This document shows positions 15,666 through 24,587 of a DNA stretch of 64,000 nt, piece after piece. Origin of the DNA: Anaerotignum sp. Its GTDB lineage: Bacteria; Bacillota; Clostridia; Lachnospirales; Anaerotignaceae. Each line of letters starts with the position of its first letter. Position 1 is the stretch's first letter. Made by a program: the position numbers and the translations under genes. A model generated the notes under the pieces. It did not search any database. It worked only from the letters and a program-made list of their open reading frames with translations, and was not told where the DNA came from. Where the stretch lies: positions 1-64,000 of the forward strand of contig JAHHTU010000006.1 of assembly GCA_020024455.1 (NCBI GenBank). The letters run 5' to 3'.

Positions 15666-16400
15666 TCATGCCTCCATGTTCTCTTTCGGATACAAAAATG
15701 TAAAATCCAATGTTGGTAATTTTCCTAATTTTTCTAAAATCCATGCATTTGCATTCACCCAACTTTTGCACTTATCCAATATGATGGCATCTGCTGTCAT
15801 CACACAATCCAGCATCTCCAATGTCGTATCCACATCATGAATGACTTCTGCCTCAATGGTAACAGGCAAATCAGAAAGCCACTCCAAAATCAATCCTTTG
15901 AGCCTACCCGAATTGGAAACGGGAGCATCTAAATAAAAGATGGCTTTTTCTGCGTGTTTTTCCGTCAAATATCCACCTATCAAACGCACTGCCTGCTCTG
16001 TTTTGTCAATCACACGATAAGAGCCACGCAATGCTGCCAAATCTCTAATACTGCCGTCCATGCCTTTGCACAGCACCGTATCCGACAATGCCACTTCTGT
16101 GGTAATGATGCTGTTTAAGCCGTCAATATGTACCGTTTTTCCTGCCAAACTGCCTGTGATTTCCTTTTGTTTTCTTTCTTTGGTCTGTGCCAACGTGGAA
16201 ACTGCCCGCACCAAAGCCAATCTTTGCCGTTCGGAAAACATATAATGATTGCCAATCATCACCGATGCTGCTTTGATGCGATACCCTCTGTCCAACAGAT
16301 ATTGCAAATCTTTTGCCGCCTCATATAATTTTGATACACTTGCCCCATAAAATTCTTTTGCATCACTTGGGACATAGCCTCGTTTTACCGTTTTGCTCAT
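15666..16400 (-). CDS. DUF434 domain-containing protein
   Basis: A 244-residue protein of unknown function. Residues about 1-55 (RGYVPSDAKEFYGASVSKLYEAAKDLQYLLDRGY) match the DUF434 helical pattern; the remainder (TVHIDGLNSIITTEVALS..., VIDKTEQAVRLIGGYL, AIFYLDAPVSNSGRLK) resembles the associated DUF5616 alpha/beta region with conserved Asp/Asn, suggestive of a nucleotide or nuclease-like site. The ATG at 16400 has only a weak G-rich site (GGGGGAACAAC). It sits between yqzL and recO, a position not occupied in B. subtilis. Association with DNA repair genes is positional inference only. Confidence 0.75.
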   Translation of the reverse strand: MSKTVKRGYVPSDAKEFYGASVSKLYEAAKDLQYLLDRGYRIKAASVMIGNHYMFSERQRLALVRAVSTLAQTKERKQKEITGSLAGKTVHIDGLNSIITTEVALSDTVLCKGMDGSIRDLAALRGSYRVIDKTEQAVRLIGGYLTEKHAEKAIFYLDAPVSNSGRLKGLILEWLSDLPVTIEAEVIHDVDTTLEMLDCVMTADAIILDKCKSWVNANAWILEKLGKLPTLDFTFLYPKENMEA

Positions 16401-16421
16401 GTTGTTCCCCCCATGACATAC

Positions 16422-16450
16422 ACAGGCTTTGGAGTATTTCCAAAGCCTGT
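16422..16450 (-). repeat. perfect intercistronic inverted repeat between yqzL and DUF434 gene
   Basis: ACAGGCTTTGGA (16422-16433) and its exact complement TCCAAAGCCTGT (16439-16450) around a five-base loop. No T-run follows on either strand, so it is more likely an RNA-processing or stability hairpin than a terminator. Confidence 0.65.
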
Positions 16451-16456
16451 TGTCCA

Positions 16457-16597
16457 TCAATCGAATGTTTTGTAACGGGAACTTTCCGCAATCCGCCTTT
16501 TGGGATTGGGTGTCTGCTGTGACTTTCTGTATTGCAGATAATCCCGTACTTGTCCTGTCTGCAAAAATATTTGCCATAATTCCTGTTCTGTTTTCAT
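16457..16597 (-). CDS. yqzL: YqzL-like small protein
   Basis: A 46-residue protein. The N-terminal half, EQELWQIFLQTGQVRDYLQYRK, fits the YqzL pattern (LW-x-x-F-x-x-TG-x-x-x-x-YL), and the tail is basic. In B. subtilis yqzL also lies between era and recO, so both sequence and position agree. The ATG at 16597 lies 10 bases after AAGGGGA. Function is unknown. Confidence 0.8.
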   Translation of the reverse strand: MKTEQELWQIFLQTGQVRDYLQYRKSQQTPNPKRRIAESSRYKTFD

Positions 16598-16678
16598 ACG
16601 GTCATCGTCCCCTTTCAAGGTTAACATATGACAGAAAAACAAAACCCATACGACACAATTCTTGCCATATTTGCTTTC

Positions 16679-17584
16679 TTACAGATTTTTTTTGTCATAA
16701 CCGAAGTTACGCAACAAGAAATCGCTGTCACGCCAATCTTTTTTCACTTTTACCCAAATTTGCAAAAAGATAGAAGAACCCAGCAAACGCTCCATATCCT
16801 GTCTTGCGTATGTGCCGATTTTTTTGAGCATACTGCCATGTTTGCCGATGATGATGCCTTTATGCGAGTCCTTTTCACAGTATATCAATGCTTGCACATC
16901 AACAATATTTTGTTCGGGGCGTTTTTTCATGGACATAATTTCCACTGCAATTCCATGCGGAATTTCATCTTGTAACAGATACAATGCTTTTTCTCTGATG
17001 ATTTCCGATGCAATTTGACGTTCCGGTTGGTCTGTCACCATATCGGCTGGGAAATACTGTGGGCCTTCGGGTAAAAATTTGCGAATGACTTGTAACAGTC
17101 GGTCTGTATTGTTGCCGGTTGCCGCAGAAATGGGCACGACTTCCCGAAACGGATATAATCTGCTGTATGTGTCAATCACTGCCAGCAATTTTTCTTTGTC
17201 CAGTACAGTATCCACTTTGTTGATGACCAGTACTACAGGTGTTTTTACATTTTGTAATTTTTCCAAAACGTATTTATCTGCTTCCAACACTTTCTCTGTG
17301 GGTTCTACCAAAAACAACACCACGTCCACCTCTTTGAATGTATTTTCCGCAGAACGCACCATAAATTCTCCCAATTTGTGTTTTGGCTTATGAATCCCCG
17401 GTGTATCCAAAAATACACATTGAAAATCCTCTTTTGTCAAAATGCTTGTAATTTTGTTTCTGGTTGTTTGTGGTTTGTTGGACGTAATCGCAATTTTTTC
17501 CCCAATCAAACAATTCATCAATGTGGATTTTCCTACATTTGGTCTACCTACCAATGATACAAACCCTGAATAAAATTTTCCCAT
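16679..17584 (-). CDS. era: GTPase Era
   Basis: Ribosome-assembly GTPase that binds the 3' end of 16S rRNA; 301 residues. G1 GRPNVGKST, G2 region with TTRNKI, G3 DTPGIHKPK, G4 NKVD and G5 ISA are all present. The C-terminal KH domain carries the GIIIGKHGSMLKKIG motif and ends in FLLRNFGY. The ATG at 17584 follows GGAGG; the longer reading frame overlaps the upstream gene and is rejected. It lies in the operon after the unknown 17599-18072 gene with a 14-base gap. Confidence 0.97.
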   Translation of the reverse strand: MGKFYSGFVSLVGRPNVGKSTLMNCLIGEKIAITSNKPQTTRNKITSILTKEDFQCVFLDTPGIHKPKHKLGEFMVRSAENTFKEVDVVLFLVEPTEKVLEADKYVLEKLQNVKTPVVLVINKVDTVLDKEKLLAVIDTYSRLYPFREVVPISAATGNNTDRLLQVIRKFLPEGPQYFPADMVTDQPERQIASEIIREKALYLLQDEIPHGIAVEIMSMKKRPEQNIVDVQALIYCEKDSHKGIIIGKHGSMLKKIGTYARQDMERLLGSSIFLQIWVKVKKDWRDSDFLLRNFGYDKKNL

Positions 17585-17598
17585 AGATTGCCTCCTGC

Positions 17599-18072
17599 TT
17601 ATTCTTGTTCCAATGCTTGGCGTTCTGCCTCCATTGCCGCTTTCATTTCTGCCTCTTTTGCGTCCCAATCCGCTTGCATTTCCAACAGCAACATATATTG
17701 CAGCCATCTGTCATTTTTTGTTTCAATATCTTCTTTTGTCAATCCTTTGAGCATGGTCAATGCCTGATAATAGCGAATACCGTTTTCCGCTGTGATATAT
17801 TCCGACTGCATACCCAATATCACCGCAATGCGATTGGGCAGCATATAACGGCGGATTTCATCTTGTACGCCTTGTGTGGATTTTCCCAAACGCTGCATAA
17901 ACTCCATGGCATTTTTATAATGCACAATATATTCACTTTCTTTGATTTTCACACGCTTCGCCTGCCACTTGGTTTCAATGTATTCCACAATTTCTTCCAT
18001 TGTTTTTGCATTTGGCTGAATTTGCACGTCTGCAAAACGTGCTTTTAATGCTTCCATTCTGTCTTGGCTCAT
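17599..18072 (-). CDS. hypothetical protein, mostly helical
   Basis: A 157-residue soluble protein that I do not recognise. It is rich in charged residues, largely helical by composition, and its C-terminal 35 residues (EMQADWDAKEAEMKAAMEAERQ) look like an Ala/Glu-rich coiled coil. Its ATG overlaps the stop of the uracil-DNA glycosylase gene by four bases (ATGA), so it is translated in the same operon. It is inserted between udg and era, where B. subtilis has nothing similar. Confidence 0.7.
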   Translation of the reverse strand: MSQDRMEALKARFADVQIQPNAKTMEEIVEYIETKWQAKRVKIKESEYIVHYKNAMEFMQRLGKSTQGVQDEIRRYMLPNRIAVILGMQSEYITAENGIRYYQALTMLKGLTKEDIETKNDRWLQYMLLLEMQADWDAKEAEMKAAMEAERQALEQE

Positions 18073-18641
18073 GATTCTTCTATTCCTTTCAGTTCATCTA
18101 ATTTTTTTCGGATTGCCTGCATATCTTCCCAAGCAGGCCGCTTTTTCGTTTCATCTCGCAACAATGCAGATGGGTGATATGTAGCAATGATATGACAGCC
18201 TTTGCGTTCATACCATTGTCCTCTTTGTTTTGTAATTTTAAAATTTTCATCAATGATGGTTGTTGCTGCAATTCTGCCCAAACATACAATGATTTTGGGT
18301 TGTATGAGTGCAAATTGATATCGTAGATAATTGATGCAAGCCTGTTTTTCATCGTCATGCGGGTCACGGTTACCGGGTGGTCTGCATTTGACCACATTGG
18401 CAATATAGACATCTTCCATGCGTAAATGCACAGCAGACAACATTTTATCCAATAATTGTCCCGCAGGGCCAACAAAAGGCTGTCCCTGCAAATCCTCCTG
18501 TTGTCCGGGGCCCTCTCCGATAAACATAATATCTGCCTGTTTGTTGCCTTTGCCGATGACAACATTTGTCCGCATTTCCGACAACCTGCATTTTTTGCAA
18601 TGATAACAAGCCCCTTCTAAAATTTCCCATGTTTTTTCCAT
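18069..18641 (-). CDS. uracil-DNA glycosylase, family 4 (Fe-S)
   Basis: Excises uracil from DNA; 190 residues. The N-terminal Cys cluster ACYHCKKCRL, with later Cys in VVKCRPPGNRDP and KQACINYL, supplies the 4Fe-4S cluster. Active-site motifs are GEGPGQQEDLQGQPFVGPAGQLLD and ATYHPSALLR. The ATG at 18641 lies after TTGGAG, five bases after the stop of the upstream gene. Its stop overlaps the next start (ATGA). It adds a repair function to the era-recO operon. Confidence 0.93.
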   Translation of the reverse strand: MEKTWEILEGACYHCKKCRLSEMRTNVVIGKGNKQADIMFIGEGPGQQEDLQGQPFVGPAGQLLDKMLSAVHLRMEDVYIANVVKCRPPGNRDPHDDEKQACINYLRYQFALIQPKIIVCLGRIAATTIIDENFKITKQRGQWYERKGCHIIATYHPSALLRDETKKRPAWEDMQAIRKKLDELKGIEES

Positions 18642-18646
18642 ATCTT

Positions 18647-18988
18647 TCACTCCAAACGATATGCTTTCAGTGCCTCTTTCGCCCAATTCACAAAATGCTC
18701 ACTAGCCCCCCAATCAAAGCGAAAAAAGATACCGTTGCTGCTGCCACCTGCCACAAAATGCACATTTGTAACCCCATCGACTGCATTTACCAAAACCGTC
18801 AATGTCGCACGATTGCCGGTACGCATATAATACTGCTCAAACACTGCCATCTCTACCTCTGCCCCTTGTTGTGTCTGGATTGCATAGCGGTCTAAACATT
18901 TTGCACAGGTAAATTTGTCCAGTTCCTTTTCTAAAATATCTATGGTCTCTTTGGGTGATAACGATACCTTCCAATCTTCGTTTTGCAT
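18647..18988 (-). CDS. small protein, possibly DUF6054 family
   Basis: A 113-residue protein with no membrane segment. The central part (RATLTVLVNAVDGVTNVHFVAGGSSNGIFFRFDWGASEHFVNWAKEAL) resembles, from memory, DUF6054-type small proteins; this assignment is tentative. Two Cys (TCAKCLDRY) form a CxxC. AAAGGGG precedes the GTG-ATG pair, and ATG at 18988 is preferred. It lies in the operon between cdd (38 bases) and the uracil-DNA glycosylase gene. Confidence 0.6.
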   Translation of the reverse strand: MQNEDWKVSLSPKETIDILEKELDKFTCAKCLDRYAIQTQQGAEVEMAVFEQYYMRTGNRATLTVLVNAVDGVTNVHFVAGGSSNGIFFRFDWGASEHFVNWAKEALKAYRLE

Positions 18989-19026
18989 CACATTACCCCT
19001 TTCTGTCTGCTTGCAAATACTTGATT

Positions 19027-19419
19027 TTATTTAATATCTTCCCCTCGAAAACCAAACGGCAACAAATCGGATACAGAAAATGCTTTTTCGCCTGCGGTAT
19101 CACTCCAAAGCACCACTTCACCTTCGGGCATAAATTCAAACAAAATCTGTCTGCAAATACCACAAGGTGCTGCATAATCGCCACTGCTTGCCACGATAGC
19201 AATTTTTTCAAATTCCTGTACACCTTCGGAAACTGCTTTTGTCACAGCTGTCCGTTCGGCACAGATGGTCGCTCCGTATGTTGCATTTTCCACATTACAA
19301 CCTGTAAACACACGACCATCTTTTGCCAGCAATGCCGCTCCCACCTGAAAATGAGAATATGGTGCATATGCATATGTCATTGCCTGTTTTGCTTTTTCAA
19401 TCAATGTTTTGTTATCCAT
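19027..19419 (-). CDS. cdd: cytidine deaminase
   Basis: Deaminates cytidine and deoxycytidine in pyrimidine salvage; 130 residues, typical of the small tetrameric class. Zinc motifs are GATICAERTAV (Cys in place of His, plus the catalytic Glu) and PCGICRQIL. The substrate-binding GCNVENATYG is also present. The ATG at 19419 follows AAGGA with a 10-base gap. It lies 19 bases after ybeY, in the same position as in B. subtilis except that dgkA is missing between them. Confidence 0.96.
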   Translation of the reverse strand: MDNKTLIEKAKQAMTYAYAPYSHFQVGAALLAKDGRVFTGCNVENATYGATICAERTAVTKAVSEGVQEFEKIAIVASSGDYAAPCGICRQILFEFMPEGEVVLWSDTAGEKAFSVSDLLPFGFRGEDIK

Positions 19420-19438
19420 ATCTGTCACGTCCTTTTCT

Positions 19439-19906
19439 TTATGCTCTTGGAATACCTGCCGTCTCCAATATTTCTTTTTGTTTGGCAAACATTTCTTTTT
19501 CTTCTTCCGGCTCTATATGGTCATAGCCCAGCAAGTGCAACATACTGTGTGCGGTCAAAAATGCAATTTCTCTTTTGAGAGAATGTCCGTATTCCTCCGC
19601 TTGCTCCTTGGCTTTCTCCAAAGAAATGATAATATCCCCCAATACAATTTCCCCGTTTTCATTTCTTTCTATGATTTCATTTTCTGCAAATGTCAACATT
19701 GGAAAGCTCAATACATCTGTCGGGCGGTCAATATTACGAAATTGTTTGTTGATTTGCTGTATTTCCGCATTATCCACAATGGAAATGCTTACCTCGCAAT
19801 TTTCATCAAATCCCTCATATCGCAAACTGTCCAAAACAATGGTTTCTATGGCTTGTTCCAATGCTTTTGGAAAATCCTCTGTACGAATATCAATCAGTGC
19901 TGTCAT
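19439..19906 (-). CDS. ybeY: endoribonuclease YbeY (rRNA maturation)
   Basis: Metal-dependent RNase for 16S rRNA 3' maturation and ribosome quality control; 155 residues. The zinc-binding signature HSMLHLLGYDH is intact, preceded by DRPTDVLSFPM. The ATG at 19906 follows AGGAGG and lies inside the last codons of pgpH (17-base overlap), indicating coupling. The N-terminal extension of the longest frame is an overlap artefact. Confidence 0.96.
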   Translation of the reverse strand: MTALIDIRTEDFPKALEQAIETIVLDSLRYEGFDENCEVSISIVDNAEIQQINKQFRNIDRPTDVLSFPMLTFAENEIIERNENGEIVLGDIIISLEKAKEQAEEYGHSLKREIAFLTAHSMLHLLGYDHIEPEEEKEMFAKQKEILETAGIPRA

Positions 19907-22010
19907 TGGTTTGTTCCTCCTGTGTGGTTTGTACTTCTTTGTGTTCTGCCGCTTGAATGTCTGTTTGTTTGGGATACGCAACACGCTCATGATACATACC
20001 ATGAAATACTTTCAAAAAAGAGGTTCGAATCATTTCCAATTCATTGATGGTCAATCCGCTGTTGTTCAGCTGCCCATCGTCCAATTTGTCTTTCATCAAA
20101 CCTTTCATTGCCTCTGCGGCTTCGTCCAATGTCTTGCCTTGTCCCAACATAGAACGCACAGCCGCCTCCACCGTATCTGCCAACATCACCACCGCCGCTT
20201 CTCTGCTAGATGGTATTTTCCCATGATACCGATAGTTGCTTTCGTCCACCTGCTCTGCACCATATTGTTTGAGTGCCTGAAAATAAAAATATTTTACCAA
20301 GCCTGTCCCATGATGCTCCACAATCATGTCCTGTATCACAGATGGCAACTTATATCTTTGTGCCAATTCCAAACCGTCTTTTGTGTGATTGGTGATGATT
20401 TTTGCACTTTTTTCGGGTGGTAAATCATCATGCGGGTTGTGTCCTGTTTGATTTTCCGCAAAATATAACGGATATTTCAATTTTCCCACATCATGATAAT
20501 ACGCCCCTGCCCTTGCCAATGCCGTATTGCCGCCAATGTCATACACAGCCGTTTCTGCCAGATTTGCCACAATCAAGCTGTGGTGATATGTACCGGGAGC
20601 TTCAATCATCAACTTACGCAACAGTTCATTGTTTGGATTTGTAAATTCCATCAACCGCAAAGCTGTATTTGCCTGAAACACCGTTTCCCAAAACGGCAAA
20701 CTGCCCACAGCCACAATCATGGAAACCAAGCCCGTTGCCGCACCGATACCGCTTTGTACTAACAACGTCATGGAATATCCTTCTCCAAAGAAAAAGCCCA
20801 AAGCCATCATCGCCGTGAAATTGACAAACGCCATACCCAATGTTGCAGGAAACAAATAGGCACGCTTGTCCGTTTTTTGTATAATCAACGCCGCAAATGT
20901 ACCACTCAATAAGGCATACATCAAAAACTGTACGTCACCATGATAAATAAAACACCCCACAATACAAAACAATGCATTGAGCCATAACGCCGTTCTTCTG
21001 CCAATCAATAAGCTGACCAGCATCGCAAACAACCCTGCCGGAATGAGTGTAAACATTTCCAAATCGGATAACAATGCAATCAATAATATCATGATGATGT
21101 ATATGGTAAATAACATACGCACTTCATTTTGTTTCAATACCTTTGCACTTCTGCCCCATATAAAAAACAAATACATTGCTGCAAACACCATACTGGTCAT
21201 CAATAAACTACCCAACAACGGCATCAAATTCCCCTCAATACCGCTTTCGTCCACCAAACGCAATGTCACCAGTCTGTCATAAATTTCTTGGGTGATGATT
21301 TCGCCCTCATCTACAATTTTTTGATTTTTTCGAATCAATACGTCGGCAACTTCTGCCCGTTTTTCTTCTTTGGCTGCTTCCACAGCCGCATCGTCCACAA
21401 TCAAATTCGGCTCAATGGCTGCAGTCAAAAGCACCATTGCCATCTCTTTCAAATCTATATGCCAATCCGATTTGGTCAATGCATTTTGCAATGTTTCTTT
21501 TGCCTGCTCTATGCCATCGGCAGTCACACCTTTTTCATACACGGTATGCAATACCGAAACACAATCATGCATAAAATCTTTTCTTTGTTGTGGTGTCAAC
21601 GCCTGATATGCCGTCAACTGCTTATGCAATAACACCACAGGCAATTCCAATGCCGTTTTCTGCACAGCATCGTAATAGCTTTCGTCCTCCCCCAAATGGG
21701 CAAGCACCGTTTCCAATTCCTCAAAAACGCCCTCCACCTGCAAGGTACATTTTTCTGCCACAGACACATCTGTTTTGTAAATCGGGCCAACACTGTTTGC
21801 TGCGGCTGCCCGCAATTTTTCTGTTGCAGCCTCATCAACGGTATCTTCTGTAGCAACATATCGCTTTGTTGCCACAGAACCCACCTGCACGGTATTTCTT
21901 TGTTGTATCGAGCCTGTGCCTATGACAATCACCGTTAAAATCAAAGCCAATACAAACAGTGAATTTTGAAAAATGGCTTTATTTTTTGTGATATTTTTCT
22001 TTCTTGTCAT
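19890..22010 (-). CDS. pgpH: 7TM-HD family cyclic-di-AMP phosphodiesterase (PgpH/YqfF-like)
   Basis: A 706-residue membrane enzyme. One N-terminal helix (about 12-32) is followed by a large extracellular 7TMR-HDED domain, seven membrane helices (about 275-465), and a cytoplasmic HD domain with GTYHHSLIVANLAETAV, YYHDVGKLKYP, and EHHGTG as metal and catalytic motifs. Relatives such as Listeria PgpH hydrolyse cyclic di-AMP. The ATG at 22010 follows GGAGTGG and overlaps the phoH end by 32 bases. The position between phoH and ybeY is the same as in B. subtilis (yqfF). Confidence 0.93.
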   Translation of the reverse strand: MTRKKNITKNKAIFQNSLFVLALILTVIVIGTGSIQQRNTVQVGSVATKRYVATEDTVDEAATEKLRAAAANSVGPIYKTDVSVAEKCTLQVEGVFEELETVLAHLGEDESYYDAVQKTALELPVVLLHKQLTAYQALTPQQRKDFMHDCVSVLHTVYEKGVTADGIEQAKETLQNALTKSDWHIDLKEMAMVLLTAAIEPNLIVDDAAVEAAKEEKRAEVADVLIRKNQKIVDEGEIITQEIYDRLVTLRLVDESGIEGNLMPLLGSLLMTSMVFAAMYLFFIWGRSAKVLKQNEVRMLFTIYIIMILLIALLSDLEMFTLIPAGLFAMLVSLLIGRRTALWLNALFCIVGCFIYHGDVQFLMYALLSGTFAALIIQKTDKRAYLFPATLGMAFVNFTAMMALGFFFGEGYSMTLLVQSGIGAATGLVSMIVAVGSLPFWETVFQANTALRLMEFTNPNNELLRKLMIEAPGTYHHSLIVANLAETAVYDIGGNTALARAGAYYHDVGKLKYPLYFAENQTGHNPHDDLPPEKSAKIITNHTKDGLELAQRYKLPSVIQDMIVEHHGTGLVKYFYFQALKQYGAEQVDESNYRYHGKIPSSREAAVVMLADTVEAAVRSMLGQGKTLDEAAEAMKGLMKDKLDDGQLNNSGLTINELEMIRTSFLKVFHGMYHERVAYPKQTDIQAAEHKEVQTTQEEQTNDSTD

Positions 22011-22989
22011 TGGAACCACTCCGCTTCTTTGCTTCAAACTTTTCATATGCGGCAATAATCTTTTGCACCAAAGGGTGACGGACAACGTCTTTGTTGGTTA
22101 ATGTAATCATACCAATATCTTCTACCCCTTGCAATATTTTTACAGACTCCATCAAACCGGAACGTTTGTCATCTGCTAAGTCAATTTGTGTCAAATCCCC
22201 TGTCACAACGGCTTTTGAGCCGTAACCAATTCTTGTCAAAAACATTTTCATCTGTTCCGGTGTTGTATTTTGTGCCTCGTCCAGCACAATGAATGCATTG
22301 TCCAATGTACGCCCTCTCATGTATGCCAAAGGAGCGACCTCAATCAAGCCACGCTCCATATTTTTCAAAAATGTTTCTGCCCCCATAATTTCATACAATG
22401 CATCGTATAACGGTCTTAAATAGGGGTCTACTTTTTGCTGTAAATCCCCCGGCAAAAATCCAAGTTTTTCCCCTGCCTCTATGGCAGGTCTTGTCAATAT
22501 AATACGGTTGACTTCATTGTTTTTGAATGCGGTAATTGCCATTGCCATTGCCAGATATGTTTTGCCTGTACCTGCCGGCCCAATACCAAATACAATGGTA
22601 TTGTTTTTTATCAAATCAATATATTTTTTCTGTCCCAATGTTTTTGGTTTGAGTGGTCTGCCGTTTGCAGTCAAACAAATCAAATTGTCGTATATCTTGC
22701 CCAATTCCTGCAAATTTTCTTCTTCCACAGATGCCAGAAAATAGGAAAGATTTTGGTCTGTGATTTCTTCCCCTTTTCTTGCCACCGTCGCCAAAGATTG
22801 CAGTACATGGTATGCTTTTTGCACATTTTGTTGTTCTCCCACAATTTTGACATCATCTCCACGATTGACCACACGCACATCGCAATTTTTTTCTATTTTT
22901 TTGATATGACAATCAAATTGCCCAAATACCGGCAATAATATTTCATTCTCCAACTGTAATGTCTGTTCCACTTGGTTCATATATGGCAT
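21979..22989 (-). CDS. phoH: PhoH-family ATPase
   Basis: A 336-residue cytoplasmic ATPase. The N-terminal part includes a KH-like segment (about 15-75). The PhoH core has Walker A GIGPAGTGKTYLA, Walker B AFIVLDEAQN and the sensor TGDLTQIDLADDKRSGL. PhoH proteins are linked to RNA metabolism next to ybeY. The start at 22989 overlaps the yqfD end by 47 bases; an ATG three codons inside is an alternative. The Lys-rich tail is ordinary for the family. Confidence 0.93.
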   Translation of the reverse strand: MPYMNQVEQTLQLENEILLPVFGQFDCHIKKIEKNCDVRVVNRGDDVKIVGEQQNVQKAYHVLQSLATVARKGEEITDQNLSYFLASVEEENLQELGKIYDNLICLTANGRPLKPKTLGQKKYIDLIKNNTIVFGIGPAGTGKTYLAMAMAITAFKNNEVNRIILTRPAIEAGEKLGFLPGDLQQKVDPYLRPLYDALYEIMGAETFLKNMERGLIEVAPLAYMRGRTLDNAFIVLDEAQNTTPEQMKMFLTRIGYGSKAVVTGDLTQIDLADDKRSGLMESVKILQGVEDIGMITLTNKDVVRHPLVQKIIAAYEKFEAKKRSGSNDKKEKYHKK

Positions 22990-24175
22990 CTTGCCCCTTT
23001 CTTTGTATCTTTCCGATTTGTTCCGACAATGTGGCTTTGCCTACGGCACGAATACAGTCTGTATATACTTCATATTGCAATTCCAATTGCTCTATGGTTT
23101 CATTTTGTTGTAAATCTTTATTTGCTTTTTCATGACAAATTTGCTCCAATTCTTGTTTTGCCTCTTCGACGGTTCTTGTTTTCGGCTTTGTGATATATGG
23201 CTGATATTGTTCTGTTTGCAATAAGATTGGCAATCGAAAATCACCCAATCCCATTTGTTTTTGCGATAAAATTTGGGTTTGAAATGTCCCTGTGATATTT
23301 GGTTTTACAATATCCAATTTTTTATCCTGCCATACCAATATCCGATTTGTTTTCGGTTCCCCTTGCAACACCTGCTCGCTATCCTGCAATGGTAATTGTT
23401 CGGTCATATTCTGCCAAGTTCTTGCCATCACAGAGCCTTCTGCCGCCACATATGCGCTGTGCATTTCTTCGCCCTCCACACCGACTTGTATTTCCGAAGA
23501 AATCAGCACATCACCGGCTTTCACCACATCACCCGCCTGCACCAAAGGTGTTCCTCGTTCGGCTGTGATTTGCAATATCACGCCATCTTTTTCTGCCACA
23601 ATATCCTGTGGGGTTTCTTTATCAATCATTTCTGTTTTTTCAATGGTTTCTGCCAATTGTATGGTTGCATCTGTGCCTTGTATGGCAACACTCACCCAAG
23701 AAATATCTGCAAATGTGGTCAACAGTTGTTTTGTGATATGTTCCGTATCCACCTGTGATTTCCATGCACCGGGACGCAGTCCCAAATCGGCACAGGCAGA
23801 AAGCACTTCTTCTTTTGCCAGACGCTCGTTGCCTTGTACTTCCACCGTCCATACAAAAGAGGATAACACATACAATCCCACAATAAAAAACAGCAATCCC
23901 ACCATCAAAAATTGTCTGCCTTTATATTTTCGCCACTTTGCAGGCAATCCGCCATATGCCATAACCTCCAACTGGCACCCCGTTTTTTCCGCACAATATT
24001 CCAAAGCCTGCACACCCTGCCATGATGTTTTCATCACCATACTGGTACCGCTGGCTTTGGCGTCCCAAAACAAAATTTGCCGATATGACGCCATATTCAT
24101 AAAGCGCTCCATAGAAAAACCGGTTATCTTTATCATAACATATCCACGTAAATAATACCAGAATACAGGCAACAA
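22943..24175 (-). CDS. yqfD: sporulation protein YqfD
   Basis: A 410-residue membrane protein of the YqfD family, needed for efficient sporulation in Bacillus. The N-terminus (YYLRGYVMIKITGFSMERF and MNMASYRQILFWDAK) matches the family; one membrane helix (FLMVGLLFFIVGLYVLSSFV, about 87-107) separates it from the extracytoplasmic part with VQGNERLAKEEV and a biotin-lipoyl-like stretch (GTPLVQAGDVVKAGDVLIS). The start is TTG (24175, with a second TTG next to it) 18 bases after yqfC; no ATG with a ribosome site fits the conserved N-terminus. Confidence 0.92.
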   Translation of the reverse strand: MLPVFWYYLRGYVMIKITGFSMERFMNMASYRQILFWDAKASGTSMVMKTSWQGVQALEYCAEKTGCQLEVMAYGGLPAKWRKYKGRQFLMVGLLFFIVGLYVLSSFVWTVEVQGNERLAKEEVLSACADLGLRPGAWKSQVDTEHITKQLLTTFADISWVSVAIQGTDATIQLAETIEKTEMIDKETPQDIVAEKDGVILQITAERGTPLVQAGDVVKAGDVLISSEIQVGVEGEEMHSAYVAAEGSVMARTWQNMTEQLPLQDSEQVLQGEPKTNRILVWQDKKLDIVKPNITGTFQTQILSQKQMGLGDFRLPILLQTEQYQPYITKPKTRTVEEAKQELEQICHEKANKDLQQNETIEQLELQYEVYTDCIRAVGKATLSEQIGKIQRKGQDAIYEPSGTDITVGE

Positions 24176-24193
24176 AATACTTCACCCAGCCTT

Positions 24194-24463
24194 CTATCGC
24201 AAAAATTCCAAACTGTCCACACGCCCTTTGATGACAATACAATCGGCGGACATTTGCTTCAATTCCAATCCATTCCCACAAATTTTCAAACTGCCAATGC
24301 CTGTGGCAATGCGTATCATTTCGGTACTGTATTCCATCAACCCTTTGTGATTTTCGATTGTCAATTCTTCCTGCCCCACCATGGAAATCAAAGGCAAATG
24401 TAGCACCACTTCTTTTGGCAAATGCAATGTCTCGGCAACCTGTCTGCCCAATGCCAATGTCAT
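24194..24463 (-). CDS. yqfC: sporulation protein YqfC
   Basis: An 89-residue YqfC-family protein (VVLHLPLISMVGQEELTIENHKG is the characteristic stretch, with IRIATGIGSLKICG following). In Bacillus yqfC-yqfD are expressed in the mother cell during sporulation. The ATG follows AAAGGGAGGG. It is the first gene of the long housekeeping operon that continues to recO. A clear vegetative promoter is not visible in the 124 bases upstream (24464-24587); TTGCAT-N17-CATAAA is a poor candidate. Confidence 0.92.
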   Translation of the reverse strand: MTLALGRQVAETLHLPKEVVLHLPLISMVGQEELTIENHKGLMEYSTEMIRIATGIGSLKICGNGLELKQMSADCIVIKGRVDSLEFLR

Positions 24464-24587
24464 TCCCTCCCTTTTGTGGTTCTATTTCTATCTTTATGCA
24501 AAACGACAGCACTTCATGCAACCGCTCTTTGCCGCAAAAAAATAACCCCCATCTGCCAAAATACCACAAATGAGAGCTATGTTTCTT

